64,000 bases of DNA from Streptomyces alanosinicus (GTDB lineage: Bacteria; Actinomycetota; Actinomycetes; Streptomycetales; Streptomycetaceae): NCBI RefSeq assembly GCF_014650595.1, contig NZ_BMVG01000002.1, positions 1 to 64,000 on the forward strand. The letters run 5' to 3'. The notes under the pieces were generated by a model. That model saw only the letters and a program-made list of their open reading frames with translations. It did not search any database and had not been told where the DNA came from. Positions 16,895-25,769 of this stretch are shown one piece after another (position 1 is the stretch's first letter; each line of letters opens with the position of its first letter). The translations under genes and the position numbers were made by a program.

Positions 16895-18451
16895 TCACAG
16901 CCCCTGCGCGTAGGAGAAGAAGCGCTGCGGGTCGTACTGCTTCTTCACCTTGGCGAGCCGGGTCGCCGCGTCCCCGTAGTACGCCTTCTTCCAGTCCTTC
17001 AGCGTCGGGTCGGAGTAGTTCTGGTACGCCGCGCCGGAGGCGTACGGCTTCATCGCGTCGTGCGCCGAGGTCAGCCAGGACTGGGCCGAGGCGCCGGAGG
17101 CCCCCGCGCCCCAGGACGCTATGTACTGCGCCAGCATGCGCGAGCGGCGGTGGACGAAGGCGGTCGCCGTGGGGGAGACACGGTTGACCGCGCCGCCGAG
17201 GGCCGTGAACGCGATGCTGCCGGCGCCGCCGCGGACGGACGCGATCTGCTTCAGCACGGTCTGGATGCCGGCCGCCGACAGCGAGCGGTCGAAGAAGTCC
17301 GAGCGGGCCGCATAGGTCTCCCGGCCCAGGCGGCCCTGCGGGGAGCGGCCGGGGGTGGAGCCCTGCAGATGGCACTGGGCGTCGGTGGAGAAGGAGGAGC
17401 AGCCGGCGTAGACCTCCATCGCCTCCTCATAGCCCCGGCGACGCAGGGTGACGGAGGAGGCCTTGGCGCCGGCGGCGTGCGCCAGGCGGTCCACGGCGTT
17501 CTGCAGCTCGCCGTAGGTGCCGAGGGAGAAGCAGGCCAGGGAGATCGACGGGGTGCCGCCCGGGGAGCAGGACAGATGCAGCGAGGACCAGACCTCGTCC
17601 GGCTGGCTCGGGCCCCACTCCTGCCAGGCCTTGAGCACCGCGGCGGCCTTCGCCCACGGCCAGGTCAGATACGCCGTCACCGCCTGTGGCGCCGGGTGGG
17701 TCCTGAACTGCAGCTCGGTGACCACGCCGAAGTTGCCGTTGCCCGCGCCGCGCAGCGCCCAGAAGAGGTCGGAGTTGTTCTTCGCGTCGGCGGTCACCTG
17801 GGTGCCGTCGGCCGTGATCAGCGTCGCCTGAGTGAGGCTGTCGCAGGTCAGGCCGTAGGCACGGGAGGCGACGCCGTGGCCGCCGCCGAGCACCAGCCCG
17901 GAGACGCCGACGCTGGGGCAGGAGCCGGCGGGTATGGTCACGCCCTTCGCGGCGAGCCCTCGGTAGACGTCGATCAGCTTGGAGCCGGCGCCGACCACCG
18001 CCTGCCCGCCGCTGACCCGTATGCGGTTCAGCCGGGAGACATCGAGGATCAGACGGTTGTCACCGGAGGAGTAGCCCGCGTAGGAGTGGCCGCCATTGCG
18101 TATGGAAACCCGGATGCTGTGGGCCTGGGCGTAGGCGAGGGTCGTACGGATGTCGTCGGCGTGCGCCACGTAGGCCACCGCGGCGGGCTTCAGTCCGTCG
18201 AAGCGGGTGTTGTACAGCCGGTGGGCCGTCTGCCAGTTCGTGTCACCGGGCCGGATCAGGGTGCCGTCCAGGTCATGGGCGAGGCCCGCCCAGTTCGCGG
18301 CGGCGTTGGCGCTGGTGGTCTTGAGGGACGTGCGGGACGATGAGCCCGTGGCGGCCGAAGTGGTGGACCTGCCCGAGCCGCAGCCGGTCAGCGCGGTTGC
18401 GGCCAGGGCGGCCGTGCCGCCCGCGATGAACCTTCGGCGTTCCATGCCCAT
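16895..18451 (-). CDS. Tat-exported FAD-linked oxidase (berberine bridge-like)
   Basis: A 518-residue flavin oxidase of the vanillyl-alcohol/berberine bridge superfamily. The N-terminus carries a twin-arginine signal (ERRRFIAGG) followed directly by a lipobox-like LTGCGSG, so it is probably a Tat-exported lipoprotein. The FAD-binding domain (about 85-265) includes RNGGHSYAGYS, whose His is the usual covalent FAD attachment site, and LGGGHGVASRAYGL. The C-terminal BBE motif, DPQRFFSYAQGL, closes the protein. Such enzymes oxidise alcohols, sugars or secondary metabolites with release of hydrogen peroxide. The substrate is unknown. It is convergent with the PAP2 gene and divergent from pstS, 370 bases away. 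Confidence 0.9.
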   Translation of the reverse strand: MGMERRRFIAGGTAALAATALTGCGSGRSTTSAATGSSSRTSLKTTSANAAANWAGLAHDLDGTLIRPGDTNWQTAHRLYNTRFDGLKPAAVAYVAHADDIRTTLAYAQAHSIRVSIRNGGHSYAGYSSGDNRLILDVSRLNRIRVSGGQAVVGAGSKLIDVYRGLAAKGVTIPAGSCPSVGVSGLVLGGGHGVASRAYGLTCDSLTQATLITADGTQVTADAKNNSDLFWALRGAGNGNFGVVTELQFRTHPAPQAVTAYLTWPWAKAAAVLKAWQEWGPSQPDEVWSSLHLSCSPGGTPSISLACFSLGTYGELQNAVDRLAHAAGAKASSVTLRRRGYEEAMEVYAGCSSFSTDAQCHLQGSTPGRSPQGRLGRETYAARSDFFDRSLSAAGIQTVLKQIASVRGGAGSIAFTALGGAVNRVSPTATAFVHRRSRMLAQYIASWGAGASGASAQSWLTSAHDAMKPYASGAAYQNYSDPTLKDWKKAYYGDAATRLAKVKKQYDPQRFFSYAQGL

Positions 18452-18521
18452 CGTCGTCTGTCACCTCTCCCCAGGCCTCCTTGGCCTTACGGGGGGTGAG
18501 ATGGCGCGGAGTGGCACGTTG

Positions 18522-18546
18522 GTTCGCTCGGTTCGCAACAGTTCGC
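18522..18546. repeat. Three GTTCGC direct repeats
   Basis: GTTCGC occurs at 18522-18527, 18531-18536 and 18541-18546, a 9-10-base period, in the gap between the FAD oxidase and pstS genes. The period differs from the 11 bases of PHO boxes, so this may be a site for another regulator of the oxidase gene. Confidence 0.4.
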
Positions 18547-18652
18547 ACACAGGTAGACGAACGTCGAATACGCGTGTGCGTAACCCTGTCGTCGGAACCT
18601 CCATGTGCCCTCCCCGTAAGCATTCCGTGACCTTACCGGGCCGACGGCAGGG

Positions 18653-18691
18653 GTTCACCCGCCGTTCACTTCCGGCCATCGGCGGCTTCAC
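18653..18691 (+). promoter_or_regulatory. PHO box (PhoP binding site) of pstS
   Basis: Four units lie in an exact 11-base phase: GTTCAC (18653), GTTCAC (18664), a degenerate GCCATC (18675) and CTTCAC (18686). This is the direct-repeat layout known for Streptomyces PhoP operators, placed about 130 bases before the pstS start. It implies induction of the pst genes under phosphate limitation by PhoR-PhoP. Confidence 0.88.
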
Positions 18692-18822
18692 CTGTTCTGC
18701 CTAATTTCGGCCGTGCACGGTGCGGAGCGCGGCCACATATGCGCTCGGCCATATGAGCGCTCACAAACCTTGATACTTCGCACGCCGCCCCTCGCGGCGG
18801 CTCCTGGAAGGAACTCCCGAAA

Positions 18823-19956
18823 GTGAAGCTTCAGCGCAAGAACCGGCTGCGCGCCCTCTCCCTCGGTGCGATCGCCGTCTCCGGCGCCCTGGCCCTGACG
18901 GCGTGCGGCTCCGACGACAACGGTGGCGGTTCCAAGGCCTCGGGCAACCCGTCCGGTGCCGCCAACGCTTCCTCGATCAAGTGCGACGGCGCCAAGGGTC
19001 AGCTGCTGTCGGACGGCTCTTCCGCGCAGAAGAACGCGATCGACGCCTGGGTGAAGAACTTCTCCCAGGCCTGTAGCGTGCAGATCAACTACAAGGCCGG
19101 CGGTTCCGGTGCCGGTGTGACCTCGTTCACCCAGGGCCAGATCCCGTGGGCCGGTTCCGACTCCGCGCTGAAGCCCGAAGCGGTCGCCGCCTCCAAGAAG
19201 GTCTGCTCCGGCGGCCAGGGCATCGACCTTCCGATGGTCGGCGGCCCGATCGCCCTCGGTTACAACCTGAACGGCGTGGACAACCTGGTCCTGGACGCCC
19301 CCACCGTTGCCAAGATCTTCGACGGCAAGATCAAGAACTGGAACGACCCGGCGATCGCGAAGCTGAACCCGAAGGCGAAGCTTCCCGACCTGAAGATCCA
19401 GGCCTTCCACCGCTCGGACGACTCCGGCACCACGGACAACTTCACCAAGTACCTGAAGGCCGCCACCCCCGACAACTGGAAGTACTCGGGCGGCAAGACC
19501 TGGCAGGCCAGCGGTGGCCAGTCCGCCGCCCAGTCCTCCGGTGTGGCCCAGCAGGTCAAGCAGACCAACGGCGCCATCGGCTACTTCGAGCTGTCCTACG
19601 TCGGTGACGGCGTCAAGGCCGCGAGCATCAGCACCGGTGCCGCCCAGCCGGTCGCCCCCAGCACCGACAGCGCCACCAAGGCCATCGCGGACGCCAAGGT
19701 CGTCGGCGTCGGCAAGGACCTGTCCCTCCAGCTGAACTACAACACCAAGGCTGACGGCGCCTACCCGATCACCCTGGTGACCTACGAGATCGTCTGCGAC
19801 AAGGGCAACAAGGCCGACACCCTGCCCACCGTCAAGTCCTTCCTCAACTACATCGCCTCCGAGGACGGCCAGAAGATCCTGAGCGGCATCAGCTACGCGC
19901 CGATGCCCGACGAGATCATCAGCAAGGTCCGCACCACCATCGCGGGCCTGAGCTGA
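18823..19956 (+). CDS. pstS: Phosphate-binding lipoprotein PstS
   Basis: A 377-residue periplasmic-type phosphate binder, anchored outside the membrane. The GTG start follows GGAAGGA. The signal ends in a lipobox, LALTACGSD, with Cys28 as the lipidation site; a short Gly/Ser linker follows. The PstS fold is seen in GSSAQKNAIDAW (phosphate-binding loop), GAGVTSFTQGQIPWAGSD, and HRSDDSGTTDNFTKYL. It captures inorganic phosphate and passes it to PstC-PstA. First gene of pstSCAB, downstream of a PHO box; the hairpin after it should make it the most abundant product, as usual for binding proteins. Confidence 0.97.
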   Translation: MKLQRKNRLRALSLGAIAVSGALALTACGSDDNGGGSKASGNPSGAANASSIKCDGAKGQLLSDGSSAQKNAIDAWVKNFSQACSVQINYKAGGSGAGVTSFTQGQIPWAGSDSALKPEAVAASKKVCSGGQGIDLPMVGGPIALGYNLNGVDNLVLDAPTVAKIFDGKIKNWNDPAIAKLNPKAKLPDLKIQAFHRSDDSGTTDNFTKYLKAATPDNWKYSGGKTWQASGGQSAAQSSGVAQQVKQTNGAIGYFELSYVGDGVKAASISTGAAQPVAPSTDSATKAIADAKVVGVGKDLSLQLNYNTKADGAYPITLVTYEIVCDKGNKADTLPTVKSFLNYIASEDGQKILSGISYAPMPDEIISKVRTTIAGLS

Positions 19957-19968
19957 CCTGATCCGAGA

Positions 19969-20011
19969 GTGCGGCCCGGTTCCCACGGCCTTTCCGCGGG
20001 CCGGGCCGCAC
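19969..20011 (+). terminator. Intercistronic hairpin after pstS
   Basis: An 11-bp perfect stem (GTGCGGCCCGG at 19969-19979 with its complement at 20001-20011) lies between pstS and pstC, with no T-run after it. It is likely a partial terminator or a 3' stabiliser that favours pstS mRNA over the downstream genes. Confidence 0.65.
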
Positions 20012-20082
20012 CGTCCGGTGCACCGCCGCCACGAGCCGCCCACCCCACCGGGTGAGCGGCTCCGCAGACCGGAGACTCCCTG

Positions 20083-21084
20083 ATGGACATATCGACCAAA
20101 ACAACCGACGCATCTCCTCCCACCCCCGCCGCCGTCGGGAAGCACGGTGCCGCGCGCACCAAGTCCCGCCCCGGCGACCGCGTCTTCCTGGGCCTGTCCC
20201 GTGGCTCCGGCATCCTGCTGCTGGTGATCATGGCCGCGATCGCGGTCTTCCTCACCTACCGCGCCTCCCTCGCGATCAGCAAGGACCACGGGAACTTCCT
20301 GACCACCTTCGAGTGGAACACCAACCTCATCCCGCCGACCTTCGGCATCGCCGTCCTGGCCTTCGGCACGGTGGTCTCCTCCGTCATCGCCATGGCCCTG
20401 GCCGTGCCGGTCGCGGTCGCGATCGCGCTGTTCCTCACCCACTACGCCCCGCGCAGGCTGAGCGGTCCCGTCGCGTACGTGATCGACCTGCTCGCCGCCG
20501 TGCCGTCCATCGTGTACGGCCTGTGGGGCGCCCTGATCCTCGTACCGCACATGAACGGCCTGTTCGGCTGGCTGAACCACTACTTCGGCTGGACCGGCAT
20601 CTTCTCCTGGGACGGCGGCGCCCCCCGCTCGATGCTGACCGTCGGCATCCTGCTCGCGATCATGATCCTGCCGATCATCACCAACGTGAGCCGTGAGGTC
20701 TTCCGCCAGGTCCCGCAGATGCACGAGGAAGCCGCCCTCGCCCTCGGCGCCACGCGCTGGGAGGTGATCCGGATGGCCGTGCTGCCCTTCGGCCGTTCCG
20801 GCGTGATCTCCGCGTCCATGCTCGGCCTCGGCCGCGCGCTCGGCGAGACCATGGCCGTCGCCACCGTGCTCTCCCCGGACTTCGACATCCACGCCAGCCT
20901 GCTCAACCCGGGTGGCGGCACCTTCGCCCAGAACATCGCCAGCAAGTTCGGCGAGGCGACGCAGGACGGCCGGGACGCGCTCATCGCCTCCGGTCTGATC
21001 CTGTTCGTCATCACGCTGCTGGTCAACGGCGCGGCCCGTGCGATCATCGCCCGCCGCAAGGAGTACTCGGGGGCCAACGCATGA
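20083..21084 (+). CDS. pstC: Phosphate ABC transporter permease PstC
   Basis: A 333-residue inner-membrane permease with six transmembrane helices after a Thr/Pro-rich cytoplasmic tail of about 40 residues. The ABC-permease EAA loop is visible as MHEEAALALGATRWEVIRMAVLP, where the ATPase PstB docks. With PstA it forms the phosphate channel. It lies 126 bases after pstS and overlaps pstA by four bases (ATGA), so PstC and PstA are translated together. Length and motifs are normal for the family. Confidence 0.96.
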   Translation: MDISTKTTDASPPTPAAVGKHGAARTKSRPGDRVFLGLSRGSGILLLVIMAAIAVFLTYRASLAISKDHGNFLTTFEWNTNLIPPTFGIAVLAFGTVVSSVIAMALAVPVAVAIALFLTHYAPRRLSGPVAYVIDLLAAVPSIVYGLWGALILVPHMNGLFGWLNHYFGWTGIFSWDGGAPRSMLTVGILLAIMILPIITNVSREVFRQVPQMHEEAALALGATRWEVIRMAVLPFGRSGVISASMLGLGRALGETMAVATVLSPDFDIHASLLNPGGGTFAQNIASKFGEATQDGRDALIASGLILFVITLLVNGAARAIIARRKEYSGANA

Positions 21085-22142
21085 GCACCGCAGACGTCAC
21101 CGAACAGCGTCCCAGCACGCTGCGCAGCGCCAGTCTGCCGAAGTGGTCGCCGTGGGCGATCGCCGCCGGCTCCATCGTGGTCGCCGTGGGCATCGGCGCG
21201 GGCGCCGGCCTCGACAGCAAGGTCCAGTGGGGTCTGATCGCCGCACTGCTCTTCATCTTCGGCACCTTCGCCGTCGCGGCGAAGGTCGAGGGCAAGCGGC
21301 AGGCCAAGGACCGCGTCGTCACCGCCCTGGTCTGGGTCGCCTTCCTGCTGGCGCTCATCCCGCTGGTCTCGCTGATCTGGACCACCGTCAAGCGCGGTGT
21401 GAAGGTCCTCGACCCCTACTTCCTCACCCACTCGATGGGCATCGTCTCCGACTCCGAGCCGGGCGGCGGTATCTACCACGCCATCATCGGCAGCCTGGAG
21501 CAGGTCGGCCTCGCCACCGCGATCGGCGCCCCGGTCGGTGTGCTCACCGCCGTCTACCTGGTGGAGTACGGCCGCGGCGGCCTCGCCAAGGCGGTCACGT
21601 TCTTCGTCGACGTGATGACCGGTATCCCCTCCATCGTGGCGGGTCTGTTCATCCTCAGCCTGATGCTGATGTTCGACATGCAGCCCTTCGGCTTCGCCGG
21701 CTCGCTGGCCCTGGCCATCCTGATGATGCCGGTCGTCGTCCGCTCCACGGAGGAGATGCTCAAGCTCGTCCCGAACGAGCTGCGTGAGGCGTCCCTGGCG
21801 CTGGGCGTGCCCAAGTGGCGCACGATCCTCAAGGTGGTCCTGCCGACCTCGATCGGCGGCATCACCACGGGCATCATGCTGGCGATCGCGCGCATCGCCG
21901 GCGAGACGGCCCCGATCCTGCTGCTGGTATGGGGCAACAGCTTCATCAACAACAACCCGTTCTCGGGTGCCCAGCAGGCGCTGCCGCTGTACATCTACCA
22001 GCAGTACGCGAACAGCTCGGGTTCGACGGCGGCCTACGACCGTGCCTGGGCGGCATCTCTCACGCTGATCGCCTTCGTGATGATCCTGAACCTGGTGGCC
22101 CGCGGCATCGCCCGCTGGAAGGCCCCGAAGACCGGTCGCTAA
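21081..22142 (+). CDS. pstA: Phosphate ABC transporter permease PstA
   Basis: A 353-residue permease, partner of PstC. The N-terminus holds two extra helices before the usual core (WSPWAIAAGSIVVAVGIGAG and GLIAALLFIFGTFAVAA). The core has GIPSIVAGLFILSLML and the EAA loop LREASLALGVPKWRTILKVVLP, followed by IARIAGETAPILL, a PstA hallmark. The start codon overlaps the end of pstC. The extended N-terminus makes it longer than the roughly 290 residues of the E. coli protein, as is common in actinobacteria. Confidence 0.96.
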   Translation: MSTADVTEQRPSTLRSASLPKWSPWAIAAGSIVVAVGIGAGAGLDSKVQWGLIAALLFIFGTFAVAAKVEGKRQAKDRVVTALVWVAFLLALIPLVSLIWTTVKRGVKVLDPYFLTHSMGIVSDSEPGGGIYHAIIGSLEQVGLATAIGAPVGVLTAVYLVEYGRGGLAKAVTFFVDVMTGIPSIVAGLFILSLMLMFDMQPFGFAGSLALAILMMPVVVRSTEEMLKLVPNELREASLALGVPKWRTILKVVLPTSIGGITTGIMLAIARIAGETAPILLLVWGNSFINNNPFSGAQQALPLYIYQQYANSSGSTAAYDRAWAASLTLIAFVMILNLVARGIARWKAPKTGR

Positions 22143-22218
22143 GGCGACAATTTCCGGCTCCGCCGGGCGGGGCCCCCTCAGCGACCGAGCTTGAATTTCT
22201 GGAAGTGAAGTAAACGAC

Positions 22219-22995
22219 ATGGCCAAGCGAATCGACGTAAGCGGACTGACCGCCTACTACGGCTCCCACAAGGCGATCGAGGACATCTCGATGACCGTCG
22301 AGCCGCGTTCGGTGACGGCGTTCATCGGTCCCTCCGGCTGCGGTAAGTCGACGTTCCTGCGCACGCTGAACCGGATGCACGAGGTCACCCCCGGTGGCCG
22401 CGTCGAGGGCAAGGTGCTGCTGGACGACGAGGACCTGTACGGCGCGGGCGTGGACCCGGTGTCCGTCCGCCGTGAGGTCGGCATGGTGTTCCAGCGCCCG
22501 AACCCCTTCCCCACGATGTCGATCTTCGACAATGTGGCGGCGGGTCTGCGCCTGAACGGCAACTACAAGAAGAGCCAGCTGAACGACATCGTCGAGAAGT
22601 CGCTCAAGGGCGCGAACCTCTGGAACGAGGTCAAGGACCGCCTGAACAAGCCGGGCTCCGGCCTCTCCGGCGGCCAGCAGCAGCGCCTGTGCATCGCCCG
22701 CGCGATCGCGGTCGAGCCGAAGGTCCTCCTCATGGACGAGCCCTGCTCCGCCCTGGACCCGATCTCCACCCTCGCCATCGAGGACCTGATCGGCGAGCTG
22801 AAGGAGCGCTTCACGATCGTCATCGTGACGCACAACATGCAGCAGGCCGCGCGTGTCTCCGACCGTACGGCGTTCTTCAACCTGTCCGCGGTCGGCCAGC
22901 CGGGCCGCCTGATCGAGATCGACGACACCGAGCGGATCTTCTCCAACCCGTCGGTCCAGGCCACGGAGGACTACATCTCCGGCCGCTTCGGCTGA
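22219..22995 (+). CDS. pstB: Phosphate ABC transporter ATPase PstB
   Basis: A 258-residue ABC ATPase that drives phosphate uptake through PstC-PstA. Walker A is GPSGCGKST, the Q-loop is in [12 protein letters not shown], the signature is [16 protein letters not shown], Walker B is [13 protein letters not shown], and the switch His is in [13 protein letters not shown]. The N-P-F-P stretch after the Q-loop is typical of PstB. It lies 76 bases after pstA and ends 80 bases before a strong terminator. All residues needed for ATP hydrolysis are present. Confidence 0.97.
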   Translation: MAKRIDVSGLTAYYGSHKAIEDISMTVEPRSVTAFIGPSGCGKSTFLRTLNRMHEVTPGGRVEGKVLLDDEDLYGAGVDPVSVRREVGMVFQRPNPFPTMSIFDNVAAGLRLNGNYKKSQLNDIVEKSLKGANLWNEVKDRLNKPGSGLSGGQQQRLCIARAIAVEPKVLLMDEPCSALDPISTLAIEDLIGELKERFTIVIVTHNMQQAARVSDRTAFFNLSAVGQPGRLIEIDDTERIFSNPSVQATEDYISGRFG

Positions 22996-23074
22996 GCCGC
23001 CGCCGGTGTCACTGACGCCGGCGTCATAGACCCCTCGCGGTGCTGCATGGCGGTGCCACCGCGAGGACGCAAGA

Positions 23075-23105
23075 GGGCCCGCCCCTGGCTCCCGGGGGCG
23101 GGCCC
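23075..23105. terminator. Terminator between pstB and the convergent gene
   Basis: An 11-bp perfect GC stem (23075-23085 with 23095-23105) and a nine-base loop, placed between the ends of pstB and the convergent ATP-binding gene. It lacks a T-run, as is usual for Streptomyces terminators. Confidence 0.8.
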
Positions 23106-23190
23106 GCTGCGCGTTCGCCGCGCTTGGCTCGGGCCGTGTTTCCCCCTTTTACCCACCCGCCCATCCGACTCGGTCGGCTGTGAGGTCCTG

Positions 23191-23667
23191 TCAGACACCG
23201 GACATCCGTGGGTCTACGGCCCTCTGCCCGCCCACCTCGAACCACAGCAGCTTCCCGGCGCCTCGGTCCAGCGGGCTGTCCCCGAGGGCCAGGCCGCCCC
23301 ACGAGTCGGCGTATTCCTGTACGAGGTGCAGCCCACGCCCCTCCTCGACGTCGACCGGAGCGGGCGGAACCCGGTCCCGGGGCGGCTCCCCGAAGGGCGC
23401 GGGGACGCGCGGATGCCTGTCCCACACCCCGACCCGGATCCGCCCGTCCGCCAGGGCGGTGAGCCGTAGGGAGGCCGGGCTGCGGGTGTGCCGGTAGGCA
23501 TTGCTCACCAGCTCTGACACCAACAGCTCGACGCTGTCCAGAACTTCGGATCTCCCGTGCCCGCTCAGAACGGCCCGTACGGTCATACGTGCGACGCGTG
23601 CCGCGCGCGGATCATGAGGCAGGCGAAGGGCGTACACCCAGGTGTCGGGCAGGGATACGGTGCCCAT
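23191..23667 (-). CDS. RsbW-like ATP-binding regulatory protein (HATPase_c)
   Basis: A 158-residue single-domain GHKL ATPase of the anti-sigma/RsbW type. The N box is ELLVSELVSNAYRHT, the G1 region is RVGVWDRHP and the G2 region is EEGRGLHLVQEYAD. There is no His-phosphotransfer domain. In Streptomyces such proteins are common beside whiJ-like regulators, where they may act as protein kinases or sequestering partners. Here it is divergent from a DUF5753 regulator, matching the three-part layout (ATPase, HTH protein, DUF397 protein) known from the whiJ and abaA loci. Its target is unknown. Confidence 0.85.
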   Translation of the reverse strand: MGTVSLPDTWVYALRLPHDPRAARVARMTVRAVLSGHGRSEVLDSVELLVSELVSNAYRHTRSPASLRLTALADGRIRVGVWDRHPRVPAPFGEPPRDRVPPAPVDVEEGRGLHLVQEYADSWGGLALGDSPLDRGAGKLLWFEVGGQRAVDPRMSGV

Positions 23668-23800
23668 GAAAACCTCCGGTGAGAGAAGGGACTTCGGGCT
23701 CGCTCAACGACTCCGCCCGGCGGTGGCTCTGCCTGGGGAGGTGCGCTTCCGGCTTATGGATGGGGGGAGTTGGGCGGCGATGTGTACGCTAGCGCAGCCT

Positions 23801-23814
23801 TGAGATACTTCTCA
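23801..23814. promoter_or_regulatory. Dyad in the whiJ-like divergent promoter region
   Basis: TGAGA-TACT-TCTCA is a perfect inverted repeat about 80 bases before the XRE regulator gene. It is followed by a GAAT-n8-ATTC dyad (23817-23832). It is a candidate operator for the divergent ATPase and regulator genes. Confidence 0.4.
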
Positions 23815-23892
23815 GTGAATGGAGAGAAATTCATCAGCGATTACCTCGTGTGAGGTACCGGAGCGTCGAGTCGTCGACTGGAAGGAGGCCCT

Positions 23893-24744
23893 TTGCCACC
23901 GAGCAGCACCCCCACCCTGCGCCAACGGCGCCTGGGCGCTGAACTGCGAAAGCTTCGCGAGCGAGCGGGCCTTACGGCTACTGCCGCTGCCACGCGGCTC
24001 GGCGTCAACCAGGGGCGTATCAGCATGATCGAGACCGGGCGGAGCCCTCTCAGTGCCGAGCGTGTCCGCTCCCTCGCACGCGCCTACGACTGCACGGACG
24101 CCGCCCTGGCGGATGCCCTTGCCGCGATGACGCAGCGGCAGACTCATGGCTGGTGGGACAGCTACCGCGATCACCTGCCGGTCGGCCTGATCGACCTTGC
24201 CGAGCTGGAGTACCACGCGGCAGCGCTGCGGGTTGCTCTGGTCATCCACATCCCAGCCATGCTTCAGACGGTCGATCACGCTCGTGCCCTGTTCCAGGAG
24301 GCGGTACCGCCACTGCGCCCCTACGAGATCGAGCATCGGGTCAGTCACCGGATCAAGCGGCAGGAGATCATGCACCGGGACACCCCGCCCTCGTACACGG
24401 CGGTGATCCACGAGTGCGCCTTGCACATGGGATACGGCGGCTCTGCCACGGTGCGCGCTCAGCTCAAGCATGTGCTGGACATGAGCGAGTTGGAGAACGT
24501 GACCGTGCGGATCATCCCTTTCGGCAAGGGCTGCTTCCCCGGCACAGGACAGTCCGTCGACTATCTGTTGGGTCCGGTGCCTCAGCTCGACACTGTTCAG
24601 CTGGACACTCACCACGGCTGTGAGTTCCTGGATGCCGAGGCCCAGTTGGAGAAGTACCGCCTCGTCCTTGATCGCATGGAGGCGAACTCCCTCAAACCCG
24701 TTGAGTCCCGTGACCTGATTCACCGCATCGCCCAGACCGTCTGA
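23893..24744 (+). CDS. WhiJ-like XRE regulator with DUF5753 domain
   Basis: A 283-residue DNA-binding protein. The N-terminal XRE helix-turn-helix covers about residues 8-65 (LRQRRLGAELRKLRERAGLT, then RLGVNQGRISMIETGRSPLS). The C-terminal DUF5753 domain (about 95-275) has its hallmark features: a helix starting with the IPAMLQTVDHARALF pattern, then RQEIMHRDTPPSYTAVIHECAL. The TTG start follows GAAGGAGG and has no better competitor. It sits upstream of a DUF397 gene and is divergent from an ATPase gene, the standard whiJ-type cluster. In S. coelicolor WhiJ represses development through such partners; the role of this paralogue is unknown. Confidence 0.9.
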   Translation: MPPSSTPTLRQRRLGAELRKLRERAGLTATAAATRLGVNQGRISMIETGRSPLSAERVRSLARAYDCTDAALADALAAMTQRQTHGWWDSYRDHLPVGLIDLAELEYHAAALRVALVIHIPAMLQTVDHARALFQEAVPPLRPYEIEHRVSHRIKRQEIMHRDTPPSYTAVIHECALHMGYGGSATVRAQLKHVLDMSELENVTVRIIPFGKGCFPGTGQSVDYLLGPVPQLDTVQLDTHHGCEFLDAEAQLEKYRLVLDRMEANSLKPVESRDLIHRIAQTV

Positions 24745-24751
24745 GGTAACC

Positions 24752-24937
24752 GTGTCCGAACTCCACTGGAAGAAGTCCTCGTACAGCCCCGACGCGTCCA
24801 ACTGCGTCGAAATATCCCCCACCCCCACTACGATCCACATCCGCGACTCCAAGACCCCCACTGCCCCCCACCTGACCGCCTCCCCCTCCACCTGGATGAA
24901 GTTCCTCCGGTACGCGGCAGACACCACGGCCTCGTAG
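24752..24937 (+). CDS. DUF397 protein, partner of the XRE regulator
   Basis: A 61-residue DUF397 protein from a GTG start seven bases after the regulator gene. The family pattern is complete: LHWKKSSYSPDASNCVEIS, an IHIRDSKTP block and a final W-x-x-F segment (STWMKFLRYA). DUF397 proteins are thought to bind and tune their cognate DUF5753 regulator. Direct coupling to that gene supports such a pair here. Confidence 0.9.
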   Translation: MSELHWKKSSYSPDASNCVEISPTPTTIHIRDSKTPTAPHLTASPSTWMKFLRYAADTTAS

Positions 24938-25024
24938 AAGTTCGCGCACGTTCGTGGCGGCGGCAGCCTCTCACCCTGCAAGCTCGTCCCGGTGATCGCT
25001 CACCACGGTCAAAGGAGGCCAGGC

Positions 25025-25252
25025 ATGGCGCTGCGCAAGCTGGGACAGGACCCTGAGAACCCTGAAGGCAAGTCGCCGACCGTTTACCTGGACGACGAGA
25101 AAGACACCTACTTGGTCCAGGGCTGGAAGGTGACCGACGAGGACAGGCGCTCACAATTGGATCTACCTGGCCATGAAGACGTCGTAGAGATCCCTCGACG
25201 CATGGTGCAGTTCTTCCTGGAGGTGAACAGCGGTGGCGATGCCGATGCTTGA
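25025..25252 (+). CDS. Small conserved protein preceding DUF6879
   Basis: A 75-residue acidic protein (starts MALRKLGQDP). The ATG is preceded by AAAGGAGG. The sequence has a TVYLDDEKDTYLVQGWKV beta-strand block followed by a helical VVEIPRRMVQFFLEV end. I recognise it as the small gene often found just upstream of DUF6879 genes in Streptomyces; its function is unknown. It overlaps the DUF6879 gene by 20 bases, so the two are translationally coupled. Confidence 0.8.
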   Translation: MALRKLGQDPENPEGKSPTVYLDDEKDTYLVQGWKVTDEDRRSQLDLPGHEDVVEIPRRMVQFFLEVNSGGDADA

Positions 25253-25754
25253 GGAGCGGCTCAGGGGCTGTACCCGTGCCGCCGTGCACCTGGAGATGCG
25301 CGACGGATACATGCGTTCCGATCCCCGGTTCGCAGCCTGGCAGCAGGGCGTCAGGAACGACCCGGCCGAGAGTGACCCGGAGAGTCGTCCGTGGTTGCGG
25401 CTGATCGCCGACCTGGTGGGCCAAGGGGTCGAGGTGCGCAGGGCGCGGATCGTGTCGGAGCCGGTGTCGGACTACATCAGGTTTGAGCATCACCTGACGG
25501 GCCCGACCGTGGCGGCGGGCGAGCAGGTGCGCTGGTTGCCTCGCCGTCGCGCCTCCAGACTGGCTCTGCCGGGCAATGACTTCTGGCTGTTCGACGACAG
25601 CTCGGTGGTCTTCCATCACTTTGCGGGGGATGGCGAACTAGCCCCTGATGACGAGGAGTTCACCGACGACCTGACGGTCGTGAAACTGTGCGCGAGCGCC
25701 TTCGACGCCGTCTGGTCCCTGGCAGTGCCGCACGCGGACTACCAGCTCACCTGA
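25233..25754 (+). CDS. DUF6879-family protein
   Basis: A 173-residue soluble protein of the DUF6879 family, usually found with XRE/DUF5753 and DUF397 genes. Recognisable parts are LEMRDGYMRSDPRFAAW, VEVRRARIVSEPVSDYIRFE, WLPRRRASRLALPGNDFWLFD and the acidic FTDDLTVVKLC end. The function is not known. Three possible starts (GTG 25233, ATG 25239, ATG 25245) lie together; GTG is best spaced from GGAGG. A truncated second copy lies about 2.5 kb downstream. An XRE/DUF5753 gene follows 15 bases after its stop. Confidence 0.85.
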   Translation: MAMPMLEERLRGCTRAAVHLEMRDGYMRSDPRFAAWQQGVRNDPAESDPESRPWLRLIADLVGQGVEVRRARIVSEPVSDYIRFEHHLTGPTVAAGEQVRWLPRRRASRLALPGNDFWLFDDSSVVFHHFAGDGELAPDDEEFTDDLTVVKLCASAFDAVWSLAVPHADYQLT

Positions 25755-25769
25755 TCCACGATCCCCGGC

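Noticed and set aside
18522..18546. GTTCGC repeats as a second PHO box for pstS
   Set aside because: Spacing is 9 and 10 bases, not 11, and the core is GTTCGC rather than GTTCAC.
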